64,000 nt of DNA from Solenopsis invicta. Its lineage: Eukaryota; Arthropoda; Insecta; Hymenoptera; Formicidae. The stretch is taken from contig NC_052669.1 in NCBI RefSeq assembly GCF_016802725.1, positions 4,083,501-4,147,500 on the forward strand, read 5' to 3'. A program made the translations under genes and the position numbers. This document shows positions 1 through 9,700 of the stretch, piece after piece. The notes under the pieces are model-generated. The model was not told the DNA's origin. It did no database searches and saw only the letters and a list, made by a program, of their open reading frames with translations. Within the stretch, counting starts at the first letter, position 1. Each line of letters opens with the position of its first letter.

Positions 1-791
1 AGTTACAGTGTGTGTGTGTTTAAATTCTTGACTTATATTCTTAACCGTCAAATGCACAAAATAATTTATATATTAAAAACAAGAGTAAATAAGAGATCAC
101 ATCAAATTTCTTGCACTGACCAATTGAAAACGTTATTTTCCTTCTTTTGGAGTTTTGAATTTGATTGTAAAAATGCACTTTTTAATGAAATTATTCTGTG
201 GATCTCTGTGCATGTAAAAGTCCCGTGAATCAATTTCATTATAACAATAAAAAAATAATGATACACATTGATGATGTAGAAAAACTATCAAATAATTGTT
301 TAGGTTTCATATTCGGTTGCAACAGATAGTATAGAAATTCATCGAATATAAATAACGTTTTAATCGTTAAAGCTCATTATTCTTCTGACTGTTTCTGACA
401 GACTATTACATATGCACATATATTGATTAAATCTGTACATAATACTAAGGAGGGCTAACTACATGTTTGTTTAATAAAAAGGATATCAAAATAATTTATA
501 TAAAACATCTTTTTTGCTCGTTATTTGGTCATTTTTCTATTCAACAATTGCATTTTGTGCTAACTAACAACAAAACTAAATAGTTTGGTTGACGGCACTA
601 AATTTTTTTTCCTAATATGTTAATGAATAATTTTGTGTAATTTAAAGTATATGTAAAAAAATCACAGAATAATTTAAATAATAAATATTAATAAGTCTCT
701 TGTACCATGTAATATCGTAGAGTATATAAGGCGCTTCTAAGACAATACCGCGGCACATTGTTTTCAAAACAGTACAAAAGTCCGGGAAATT
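1..791 (+). repeat. Spacer and promoter of a truncated JHAMT-array unit
   Basis: This stretch repeats, with scattered differences, the spacer that precedes copies 2 and 3 (from about 13387 and 18420). Shared landmarks are the CAGTGTGTGTG start near position 6, the CTTTTGGAGTTTTGAA block near 144, and the TCGTAGAGTATATAAGG promoter near 714. The window therefore opens inside the array, and at least one more copy probably lies upstream. The (TA)n tract present in copies 2 and 3 is missing here. Confidence 0.8.
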
Positions 792-890
792 ATAACAAGT
801 CCAAAAGTTCACAGTGCAAATGATAACCTAATGAAATATAATATAGCGTATAGTATATACTCGAAGAATTTGCCTAGAGTCTAATAAATA
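792..890 (+). pseudogene. JHAMT-like exon 1 remnant, truncated
   Basis: The sequence aligns with exon 1 of the three intact copies, starting at the position of their start codon. The ATG has become ATA. A two-base insertion in the segment equivalent to the AYILEEF region shifts the frame, and a stop follows. Similarity ends at about 890, where mariner-type sequence begins. No exons 2 to 5 follow before the next unit near 9229, so the rest of this copy is gone. It is a dead 5' fragment. Confidence 0.85.
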
Positions 891-893
891 CTA

Positions 894-1620
894 CATGGGC
901 TGAAAAGTCCCGGGATTTTTAATGAAAACAAGCGTTTTTGGGCAAAGTTATATTTATTCTTCAACATAGTTGCCTTCGAATGCGATACACTTGGTATAGC
1001 GATTTTCTAACATTTCGATGCCCTTTCTGTAGTACGAAACGTCCAAGCCTTCGAAATATGCCTCGGTTTCCGCAATGACTTCCTCAAACAATGTGAATCT
1101 CTTTCCCTGGAGCCACCGCTTAGGCTGTGTTCAGATTCTTCACCCGGGTGCACCCAGGTATTATTCTACCCTTGTTTAACATTCAGTAAACAACAAAGAT
1201 AAAACAACATCTAGGTGCACCCGGGTGGGGAATCTGAACGCACCCTAGAGATTTGGGAACAGATAATAGTCGTTGGGGGCCAAGTCTGGAGAATACGGCG
1301 GGTGAGCAACCGATTTGAATCGTAATTAGTCCAATTTGGCTATCGCTTTCAAAGATGTGTTTGACGGTGCGTTATCGTGATGATACAGAACTTTTTTCTT
1401 TGCCGTATATGGGGCCGTTTTTTTTTTATTTTGGCGTTCAGTTTGTCCAATAAGGCTGCATAATACTCTCCTGTAGCTGTTCTTCCCTTCTGCAGGTAAA
1501 ATTATGCCATGCGCATCCCAAAAAACGGAGGCCAAAACCTTCCCGGCCGAGCGTTGGTCTTTTGATCGCTGTGGTCGGCTTTCGTGGCTTTTCATCCACT
1601 CTGCAGACGGCCTATTGGAC
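894..1620 (-). mobile_element. Degenerate mariner transposon with transposase remnant
   Basis: On the - strand the sequence encodes the C-terminal half of a mariner transposase, ending in a stop at 954-956. Visible motifs are GKVLASVFWDAHG near 1550, HHDNAPSN near 1370, HPPYSPDLAPNDYYLF near 1290 and EVIAETEAYF near 1060. The HDNAPSN and PDLAPNDY blocks are hallmarks of the DD34D catalytic region. An in-frame stop after the KAIAKLD segment and a 123 bp insertion break the reading frame. The left end begins about GGGCTGAAAAGTCCCGGG. The 5' half of the transposase and a matching right terminal repeat are not found, so the element is dead and truncated. Confidence 0.85.
1123..1245. mobile_element. 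123 bp MITE inserted in the mariner
   Basis: Near-perfect terminal inverted repeats of about 37 bp flank a short core. The left end is GGCTGTGTTCAGATTC; the right end read inward is GGGTGCGTTCAGATTC. Both arms share the CACCCGGGTGCACC block. TA dinucleotides lie on both sides (1121-1122, 1246-1247), as expected of a Tc1/mariner-type insertion. The element splits the mariner transposase between the PNL and KRWLQG segments, so it arrived after the mariner. Confidence 0.75.
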
Positions 1621-2217
1621 TCACAAGAAAGATTTGCAAACCCGGAAATTCAAAAAAATCTGAAATTTGGTGTACAGATAGAGGAGTCCATCCGTAATAT
1701 AAAAATATTTTTTGTTTGCGCCCAATTTCAGTTTAAGGGGGTGAAACACTCTTTTGAAAAAATCGGTTTTTTTCATTCCAAGCGAATATTGTCGAAACTA
1801 TAAAAGATAAAAAAAAATGTTCTGAATAAAAGTTGAATGGTTCGAAGAGTACTTTACAACAATAAAAAAATTTTTTTTGTTATTGTTTAACAAAATAACC
1901 TCACCACCCAACGTTTTTTTTAATTAAAAAAATTTTTTTTCAGCCAAATTAAAGCTTATTTTTATACAAATTCAACCATATATAATAAAGTGTCATTCCT
2001 ATGTACCATTCTTGAAAAATAATAAACTCTTATGCACGCTATATGCACCTTGTTCATGTGCTCAATTTTTCCCGCTCATCGCGTGGTACGCGAAAGAGCG
2101 TTAAAAACAAATGAGTATAGTACAAAGAATATTAAAATAAGAGTTTTTTAATAATAATAATAATTGAAATAATAAAATAATAATGAGTTTTTTGAACTCG
2201 ACTGCTAAAATCAGTCA
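1621..2217. other. AT-rich stretch without a recognised gene
   Basis: No coding similarity or terminal repeat was recognised. It fills the space between the mariner remnant and the left terminal repeat of the composite transposon. Confidence 0.5.
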
Positions 2218-2278
2218 AATATCTTTGGCGATGTCAAAGTATGTACGTAATACTTCGTACAATTAAAAACGAGTTATA

Positions 2279-3473
2279 AATAAAGAAATTATTTTCGCAA
2301 AATATCGTTTATTTAATTTTGACTGTAGAACAGTTGATTGCAACGGTCAATGTATTTTATTGACGAATGTTAGGCAACCCAAAAATTCAGTAAACTTTTA
2401 AAAATATTGTGTGTAAGTAGAATAGTTCACAAAATTATTTTTTGCTTTTACCAAATTACATCTTTATGGGATGAAATCACTTCTTGAAGAAAATGTACAT
2501 TTTCTTTTCAGCGAAATAACTATCGAAAATGGTGACATGTATAAGAAAACGTTTAAACGAAAGTTGCATCTTGTTTTCTTTTGCTCTACGCAATTAAGTA
2601 TAGATAAGAATGAAAATATTCGTGTTATTCAAGTTACCTCTATCACCAACCCTTAAAATTAATTTTTTATTCTTCGTAAATTTATATGAAAATCTCCATA
2701 CCCCTTTTCACACTTTTCATAATCATTTTTTGTGATATTTCTTATAAATGAAAAAAAATCAGTATAATTCATTGAATACTTAAAGTCTGTTTAGCAGCTT
2801 CATTAATCAAATGGTTTCAAACAGAGATATTTAATTATTATTAACATACATTTCACATAGCTTTCAATTATTTAAGCACGACAATGTTATATGTATATTG
2901 ACGACAACATAAAAGATAAAAGTATTTAAAATAAATCATTGACGAAGCATAATAATAGCAACGTACATTACTTGAATTTTATTTTATTACACTATTATGC
3001 AAACCGCACAATAAAAAAGGTAAAACTATTTTTTAACGTTAAAATATATAATTTTACGTATTTTTATGTAACCATACATATTTGCTTACAGTTGTATATG
3101 TAGATAGATATATATTTCTGTTCAGTTTACAAAAGATTGCCAAGAAAAGGTCTTACATTAGTTTACAATATTACTCTAAAATCCATGCATCCATCCACAC
3201 AATTCTACGCGCTCGCTACCTATTCTTTATCTCCCTATTCTCTACCTATATACATTTCTATACACTTTAAATATTTTACCTTTTACATTTTTAAAAATTG
3301 TATATGTATAATGATTACACATGATTAAAAAATTATGTGCAATTATTATGTGTAACTATCATATAGTTTTCATATACATATATTTATATATAATTATATA
3401 TGATTACATACAAAATATGCCTATATATATTAAAATATATATAATTATAAGTATGCATTATTTTAAACAACAA
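2279..3473. other. AT-rich interior of the composite transposon, no gene seen
   Basis: No convincing coding region. An open frame at 2471-2656 has no recognisable motif. The segment about 2305-2955 appears to be inserted within the left terminal repeat, because its flanks align with continuous sequence near the right end. Confidence 0.4.
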
Positions 3474-3767
3474 ATATAATCCGTAATTTTTGTACAATAG
3501 TATCTGCGTTTTGTATTAGATAACTCTAAAAGGGTACGATACAAATAAATAAAAGATAAAAATATTTTTTACCCGGAAAAAGACTTTATATATATATATA
3601 TAATTATAAATAATTGTATATAGAAGTTTTTCTTGTGTAATTTATACTTTATTGACTTCTATTTATTTATTTGTAACTTGTAAGCAATTGTACATGCTTT
3701 GTTGTTTTATCCTGCAAGAGTTATCTAGTACAAAACCCTGGTACTATAAAAATTACGGATTATATTG
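3474..3767. repeat. Inverted-repeat element, ~294 bp
   Basis: The left arm 3474-3532 begins AATATAATCCGTAATTTTT and the right arm 3711-3767 is its reverse complement with several mismatches. Both contain GTTTTGTA and AGATAACTCT in the same order. The core is AT-rich and noncoding. The right arm overlaps the last codons of the C-terminal transposase fragment, so this may be a 3' end structure of that element rather than an independent MITE. Confidence 0.6.
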
Positions 3768-4090
3768 TTTACAGTAATGATAATCTTCATAAAAATGTTT
3801 GAAACACAAATACTCGCCACACCATGCACAGCGCATAAAAGCGGCTTTTCCATAAACACTACATTTAGGTATATGCTTTTCAGTTTTAAAATAACAAAAT
3901 TCCATGAGATTTTGAAAATGTTTGGAACGCGTTTCCAAATATCCGCTTTTATACCACAAATATTTGAAAAAATTTTTGAATCTAGGAGAAGAAAACTGAT
4001 TATGTGTTAAAGATTGTAATTTAATTATTTCATTACGGGAGGGCAAATTAATATCTTCCTCTTGAAGAATTACATTATCTGAAAACGTTC
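3753..4090 (-). pseudogene. C-terminal fragment of a DNA-transposase-like protein
   Basis: The - strand frame ends in a cysteine/histidine-rich tail. Cys residues in CSVYGKAAFMRCAWC, then LCFKHF and YHYC, resemble a small zinc-binding domain. A segment reading SPRFKNFFKYLWYKSGYL lies upstream. The combination resembles C-termini of insect DNA-transposon proteins, but I cannot name the family firmly. It starts abruptly where the BEL/Pao reverse transcriptase similarity ends (about 4085-4105). I infer it belongs with the HTH fragment at 7975-8651. Confidence 0.45.
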
Positions 4091-5098
4091 GCATAAAATT
4101 TTTCCAAATTCGGAATCCGTAGACGTCAACAGGTCGTCAACATACAAGTGCGACTTAAGAATGCTGGCCGCTTCCGGAAATGCGAGACGTTCGTCATCTG
4201 CGAGTTGATGCACCGTGCGAATTACGAGGAACGGCGACGAGGCTACGCCGAATGTTAGGGTGTTAAGTTGTAACATCTCGATTTTATTGTCTCTGCGCCA
4301 AAGGATCCGCTGATATCGTTTATCTTCTTCGTGTGCTAATACCTGGGTAAACATCTTTTTGATGTCCGCCGAAATAACGTATCTATACGCGCGGAATCAA
4401 ATTAAATGTGAGATCAGCTTATTTTGTATCGTCGGCCCTGTCAACAACGTATCGTTCAAGAATACGCCGTTGCTCGTTTTTGCCGACGCGTCAAATACTA
4501 TACGAACCTTGGTAGTATCGCTCAATTTTTTAATTACCGCATGGTGCGACATATAGTATCCGTCGTCGCTAGCATCCTCTACACGGGACATATGTTTTAA
4601 CTCGAGATATTCCTCTATCACGCGAGTATATTCTTGCTTCAAATTTATATCCGCGTCAAGCTTCCTTTCCAATGCGGTTAATCGCTTGAGCGCGATGGAT
4701 CGCGATTCGCCCAGACGCTTGTCTGCCTTGCAAAATGGCAAACGGACGATATAACGGCCCTGCGCATCACGTGAAACAGTCTTTGTGTAATATTCCTCGC
4801 ATTCGTTTTCCTCCCGCGATCTCGGCTTATTGGACGCAACTTCCTCCACAACCCAAAATCTAGTTATTAAATTTTCGAGATTTGTCAAATAACACGTTGT
4901 TTTAGGAAACTTAATATTTGTACCGCCGGTGACTACCCAGCCGAGCCGCGTTTTCTGCAGGTAGAGATCGTGTCTCTCGCTCGACAAATTTATTTGTCCG
5001 ACGGAGAATAGCGACAGCGTCGCTCCCGATCCGATTAACAAGTCGACGGGACGCGGTAGATGAAACTCCGGATCCGCGAGTTTAATGTTTTTCGGCAA
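4085..5098 (-). pseudogene. BEL/Pao retrotransposon pol fragment: reverse transcriptase
   Basis: The - strand encodes the linker and reverse transcriptase of a BEL/Pao-type polyprotein. Segments include LLIGSGATLSLFSVGQI, TRLGWVVTGG, RLPFCKADKRLGESR, HHAVIKKLSDTTKVRIVFDASAKT, FGVASSPFLVIRTVHQLADDE and the catalytic-loop signature YVDDLL near 4146. The frame is broken near 4354-4397. RNase H, integrase and the 3' LTR are absent: similarity stops about 30 codons past YVDDLL. The element is dead. Confidence 0.85.
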
Positions 5099-5750
5099 TT
5101 TTATCGTCTCGGGCAGAAAAACTTCCGATCAGATCCGCGATCACCGGGATAGTCAAGCATGTCAAAGCCTTGCTGTATTTATCGTGTACCGATTGTATTT
5201 CAATTTGCACCACTCCCCTCGAATAGGTATTCAAATTATTTAACATGCCGATCGGCAATGAGTGCGAGAGTACTCGTACATCTAAATGTCTCACGATATT
5301 TTCCGAGATAAAATTTGCAGTGGCGCATGTGTCCAATAAGGCTCGACATTTGATTAATTTACCCCGACAATCGCATATGTCCACGAGTGTGCTCGTTAAT
5401 AATTGCAGCGAAGAAGTTTGTAACGTTGCGAGACTCGTCCCTTTTTGTTCTATGTCCTTGTCTAGTCAGTCTTTTTTCGTGTCGTCGGTCGTTGCCGAAC
5501 TCGGTTTACCTGCGGCCGCGTAATTATCGACGTGCAAAAGTGTATTATGCCGTTTTTGGCATATTGTGCAACTCGAAAATTTGCAAGCGGTACCCCGGTG
5601 CGACCGTAGACAATTATAGCAGATTTTAGCGTTTTTCACGACGTCGATGCGCTTTTAAGCGGACAATTGTTTGAATTTTTTGCACGTGTAAAGCGGATGG
5701 CGGGCCGTCTTACACGCTACACAATTGCGCGTCGCATTTGATAAGAAAGC
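5082..5750 (-). pseudogene. BEL/Pao gag zinc knuckles and aspartic protease
   Basis: Between the gag frame and the reverse transcriptase the - strand holds a cysteine-rich nucleocapsid-like region (about 5520-5735). It has two CxxC-type knuckles, the second containing CYNCLRSHRG and CTICQKRHN, and one in-frame stop. Next comes a retropepsin-like domain (5082-5384) in which the expected active-site triplet reads ALLDTCAT; DTC replaces the usual DSG or DTG. The region spans several frames and is not translatable as one protein. Confidence 0.75.
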
Positions 5751-6725
5751 TCAATTCGCGAACTTTTTCCGTTTAGCGGGCGGTTCGTCCTTACTTTTTT
5801 CTGCTTCCGCCGATTTCGATCTCTCCCGCTTTGAGGCGCAAACCGCGGTTTTGTACAAAAACTCGTACATTTGATTCGGCTTTGGAAACTCGTCTCTTTC
5901 GAGAGTCGTCTCCCATTTTTCCAATGTACTTTTTGGGAACTTGCTCTCAAGTATATGAACTATCATCTCCAGACCGACGAACGCGCCTAACGAGTTTATT
6001 GACGCGACGTATTGCTGCGTATCGTCCGCGAGCTTGCTTAAATCGTTTGTCGTCTCTTTTTCTAACGTCGGTAAATTTAATATCAATGCGAGGTGTCGCG
6101 AAATAAGGATCCGTTTCACCTCGTAAAATCGCTCTAGTAATCCCCATGCGTTGGAATAATTAATTCCTCCGACTTCGAGGATTTTCACCTTGTTGGCGGC
6201 TTCACCTATCAACGCGGATTTTAAGTAATGTAACTTATCGATTTCTGTTAAGTCCGTTTGCGAACCTATCATATTATTGAACGCGTTCCGGAAAGAGAGC
6301 CAGTTTTCATACTTGCCGTCGAACGTAGGCAAAGGCGCATCCGGTAATTTAATTTTTCGCTTTTTAGCCGGGTTCGCGAGGCTTGCACAACCGCTTCGTG
6401 TCTCTTCGGTCGATATACCGCTTACCGAATCCGACGCACTCGGTGTATTCAAAACGTTTTCGATTCTGCCGGCGAGCGCGTAAAAAGGGTCTTGAATGTT
6501 CGTAAACTCGTTTACGTGCACATCGCTTGGATCTAACACCGCGAGCTCGTCATTGTAATTTTTGTACGCGTGATATAGATCTCTCAAGCGCGCTATCCGT
6601 AATTTTAACAAGGCGTTGTCCACCTTGCCTTTATCGAGGAAATTAGATAAGTTTGTTATCTGTGATTTTAAGGACGTACGCCTTTGAATAATAGTAATTT
6701 CGGTTGAGGCATACCGGTTGCACAT
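5751..6725 (-). pseudogene. BEL/Pao gag fragment
   Basis: A 324-codon - strand frame carries the gag domain typical of arthropod BEL/Pao elements (DUF1759-like). Markers are LPTFDGKYENWLSFRNAF, KLHYLKSALIGEAANKV and the downstream AWGLLERFYEVKR. The C-terminus is basic (EPPAKRKKF) and ends at a stop just before the zinc-knuckle region, which continues in another frame. It remains open over its length, but the element it belongs to lacks integrase and one LTR, so it cannot be autonomous. Confidence 0.8.
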
Positions 6726-7126
6726 TTTAGGTGTCGGTGCAACTTTTGTGTTTGGCTAATCAAATAATGCAGTCCCTCAATGGTGGCGCGTGTTCGTCTG
6801 GGTTCGATACACCTCACAAGTGCATATGGGGTGTACACAAAGTGGACCTGAGAAAATAGTCGGAGCCAGTTTGTGTGCCACCGGTAAGGTAGCACACCGG
6901 TGCGCCCCAGCCGAAATCGCTATAAGTATCTTAATCTTGTCCGCCATCGTATCGCGATTTAGATTAATAAATCAAAAAAATGACCTATGTATCTCGGCTG
7001 TGAGAAGTACGTACGTACGTATCGACAGGAGTGTCTCGTTGTTCTCTGGCTCTGGTGTGTGGAAGGCGATCGTTTGCGTCTCGTATCTTCGTGTGAATTG
7101 CCCACACCTCACAGGAGGCACCAAAA

Positions 7127-7966
7127 TGTTTTGCAGGAGAAAAAAAACTTAATTTTCCTCACTGTAGTTTGAATGGTTATACAGTTTATTTCGAGTACAA
7201 TGTAATGAGGTACCGTTCACGCGCGTTTGATTTCGTCGAGCTCGTGGCTTCGACAATCGCTCTTTCCAAACGCTAACGCGTGTCTCAGGCGACCGAGTCT
7301 CGACGCGCCTAAAAGTAACGGTCCTGGGTCTAAGGACCGTCGCCTGGGAACCGCTACCCTGAGTCTCTACTCCTGGTTCGTCTCGACGAGAAGACAAGAC
7401 TTCGCGCACTCGTCCGCTACTTCTTCGATTTGCGAAATAAGTTTCACGCACTCTTGCACTCGGGCTGCTGGGACAGGCAAAAGAGCGCCTCAGGGTTTTG
7501 TCCACCGAATATATGGTATACCCGCGGAGGTCCTCGCGTGCTCGTCCGGATTTGCGGAGACGATTCGCGCCCTTGTCCGGATAGGCCGCTTAGATCTTTA
7601 ATTTCGTGACCGCGACGAATCCGCGTAAAGCGGCTAAATCAATCGTCGACCAAAGAATAGGCTTCGGATTATGGTCACCGATATGCTTCAACTATCGCCG
7701 CTTCCGGCTCAAGATCTTCGCAATTTCAACCCGCGTTCGACAGGATAATTGCTTCCTGATGGCACGCGGCTCCGCGTCTTCAAAGCCGCAACGCCGTAGC
7801 GTCGTGCCAGATGTCCCAAAAGCAACCGCGGTCCACTTCAAATTCGGTGAGTTCGGAAATTTTTATAATTATGTACTATATAGATGTATGGACGTGTCGG
7901 TACGCTTTGTCGTGCACGACGATATGTGTATGTATGCGTGTGTGCTGTATGTGTACGCCACTTAAC
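7127..7966 (-). repeat. Probable 5' LTR of the BEL/Pao element
   Basis: On the - strand, sequence ending in ...AACA is followed at once by TTTTGGTGCC, the usual arrangement of LTR end plus tRNA primer-binding site in BEL/Pao elements (binding site about 7108-7125). That places the LTR at higher coordinates. The region is markedly GC-richer than its surroundings up to about 7830. The outer limit at 7966 is a guess: it gives TG...CA ends and meets the transposase fragment there. No second LTR is available to confirm it. Confidence 0.35.
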
Positions 7967-7974
7967 AATCTTTA

Positions 7975-8651
7975 AATGTAAATTGCGTTCAGAATGCGGT
8001 GATTTTTCGAGAAACAATTCAGTGTACTTTTTTAAACTTCCAAATCCACGATTTACTTGCCCTGAATTCGAGTAGATCTACTTGATCTTTTGCCTCCAAG
8101 GCCCATAATCTTAAATTCATATCATGAATGATAGATTTTTTATCACAAGCTTCTTGAAATTTGTGCAGTACATATTCCGTAATAAATGCAAATTTATCTG
8201 CATTTGTTTCACCTTTTGCTATACTTGTCTCCCACCTGTATAGTTGCTGATAAGATTTAACCTTGCAGAACTTGTGTTGTACTGCACGTAAAGTTCTACC
8301 TTTTTTCTACTTTTCCACAGCATTTCTCTTATAACTGTAGTCGACTACGCCTCCTTTATCATTAACAATGCTCTGTTCAGGCTCGAAACTGCCTTCATTT
8401 TCTTCTTTTCCTTCAGGCGTAATATATTCTACAACTTGCGTGGTATGTGGCTCCGATGGATCGTTAAAATCAAGCACGTAATCATGATCTATCAATATTA
8501 CTGAACGTGTGTCCTGAGCTTTTTGTAAAATACTTTTAATTTTGTCATGTACTTCAATTTCCATTGGTGTTATAAGTGTTTGTGTTATACTCGCAATTTG
8601 AAACGTAGTAGCTAACATGTTTATTACGTTTGCTACATTAAACGGCGTCAT
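7975..8651 (-). pseudogene. CENP-B-type HTH transposase, N-terminal fragment
   Basis: On the - strand a start at 8651 opens a frame that stays in register past an in-frame TAG near 8307. It runs into a segment with GRTLRAVQHKF, RLWALEAKDQVDLLEFRASKSWIWKFKKVH and IVSRKIT. This pattern, a basic leader followed by an FxAS..W..FK block and SRKIT, is characteristic of the CENP-B-like HTH domain of pogo/Tigger-type transposases. Two TGA codons near 8000 fall where tryptophan would be plausible. The catalytic core is missing; the BEL/Pao element begins where this fragment ends. Confidence 0.65.
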
Positions 8652-9435
8652 TTTAAAGAAATTTCAGTCAAGTAATGATTACTAACTTTTCAACAGAATA
8701 GTAACTCATTGACGTTCACTGGAAATGATACTTTCTCCGACATATTTATATGACTCAAAAAACGAAATTACATGAATTTATTTACCGCGCAAATAGCTTA
8801 AACGTTAGATAATAGATTTCCAAGAAATCTCTTTATCTAATCTTATTTATCGTCTGGTATGATGGAAGATACAGTCTAGTTATCAATGTGATTGCGTTAT
8901 TATACGTTGAAAAATAGAGTTCCAGACGATATCTTATTTACCGTCTGGTATACAAAATTAAAAAGCGCAGTCGCGTCTTGCGCCAAATGACATGCAAAGC
9001 GAAAACAGATCGAGTTTGTTTTTAATCTAGACATCAAAGTGATTTTACGTTATCAAACGTTAGAAAATAGAGTTCCAAGAAAAATTTTATTTATCATGCA
9101 TAATAATGTAATAAAATAACATAATAGTGCATAAATAATGTATTGCAAAAATAATAAATTCTCTATTCATAACTCGTTTTAAATTGTACAAAGTATTACG
9201 TACATACTTTGACATCGCCAAAGATATTCGTTATTTGGTCGTTTATTTTTCTATTCAGCAATTGCATTTTGTACTAACTAACCAAAACATCAAATAGTTT
9301 TGTTGACGATACTAAATTCTTTTTTCTAATATGTCAATGAATAATTTTGTATAATTTGAAGTATATGTGAAAAACTACAAAACAATTTAAATAATAAATA
9401 TTAATAAGTCTCTTGTATCATATAACATCGTAGAG

Positions 9436-9620
9436 CAGTGCTCGGAATTAATCTAGAGCCTAGGCTATTTCTTTTACAAGTGACGCTCTATGCTCCTGAG
9501 CCACATTTGACGCGCGGCCGGCAGCTCGGCTGTTTAACCGCGAGCGGAGTGAGGGGAGACAGTAGGCGTCGCCGTTGCCTCGGAAATCGGCTCGAAATTG
9601 GTCACTAATTTCGAGCACTG
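9436..9620. mobile_element. hAT-type MITE in the JHAMT-1 promoter
   Basis: This is a 185 bp insertion bounded by inverted ends CAGTGCTCGGAATTA (left) and CAGTGCTCGAAATTA (right, read inward). It is flanked by an exact 8 bp duplication TCGTAGAG at 9428-9435 and 9621-9628. Eight-base duplications and CAGxG termini are typical of hAT elements. The truncated unit, copy 2 and copy 3 all lack it (their TCGTAGAG or TCGTAAAG runs straight into the TATA box), so it is a recent insertion private to copy 1. It is far GC-richer than its surroundings. Confidence 0.9.
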
Positions 9621-9628
9621 TCGTAGAG

Positions 9629-9636
9629 TATAAAAG
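9629..9636 (+). promoter_or_regulatory. TATA box of JHAMT-like copy 1
   Basis: TATAAAAG lies 72 bp upstream of the start codon. Copies 2 and 3 have TATATGAG (14159-14166) and TATATAAG (19186-19193) at matching places, followed by a conserved leader through AAAGTCCGGGAAATC to the ATG. The hAT-type MITE ends 8 bp upstream. Confidence 0.6.
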
Positions 9637-9700
9637 AAGATACTGAGATAATACCGCAGCACATTGTTTTCAAAACCACAGTACAAAAGTCCGGGAAATC

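Larger units (their letters stand above)
2218..9228 (-). mobile_element. Composite DNA transposon with long inverted ends, invaded by BEL/Pao
   Basis: About 60 bp at 2218-2278 (starting AATATCTTTGGCGATGTC) recurs as its reverse complement at 9169-9228, with only a few differences. The array-unit sequence resumes immediately after 9228, which fixes the right end. Inside, - strand remnants of a CENP-B-type HTH transposase N-terminus (about 7975-8651) and a Cys/His-rich C-terminus (3753-4090) flank a BEL/Pao fragment (about 4095-7966). This suggests one DNA transposon split by a retroelement. A further inverted match (2980-3002 with 9098-9121) suggests the left end was also split, by about 650 bp. 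Three diverged repeats near 8806, 8884 and 9033 sit below the right end and may be subterminal motifs. No target duplication is evident. Confidence 0.55.

Noticed and set aside
7149..7965. Several GC-rich open frames on both strands
   Set aside because: They lie in the probable LTR of the BEL/Pao element, overlap each other in different frames and show no domain.
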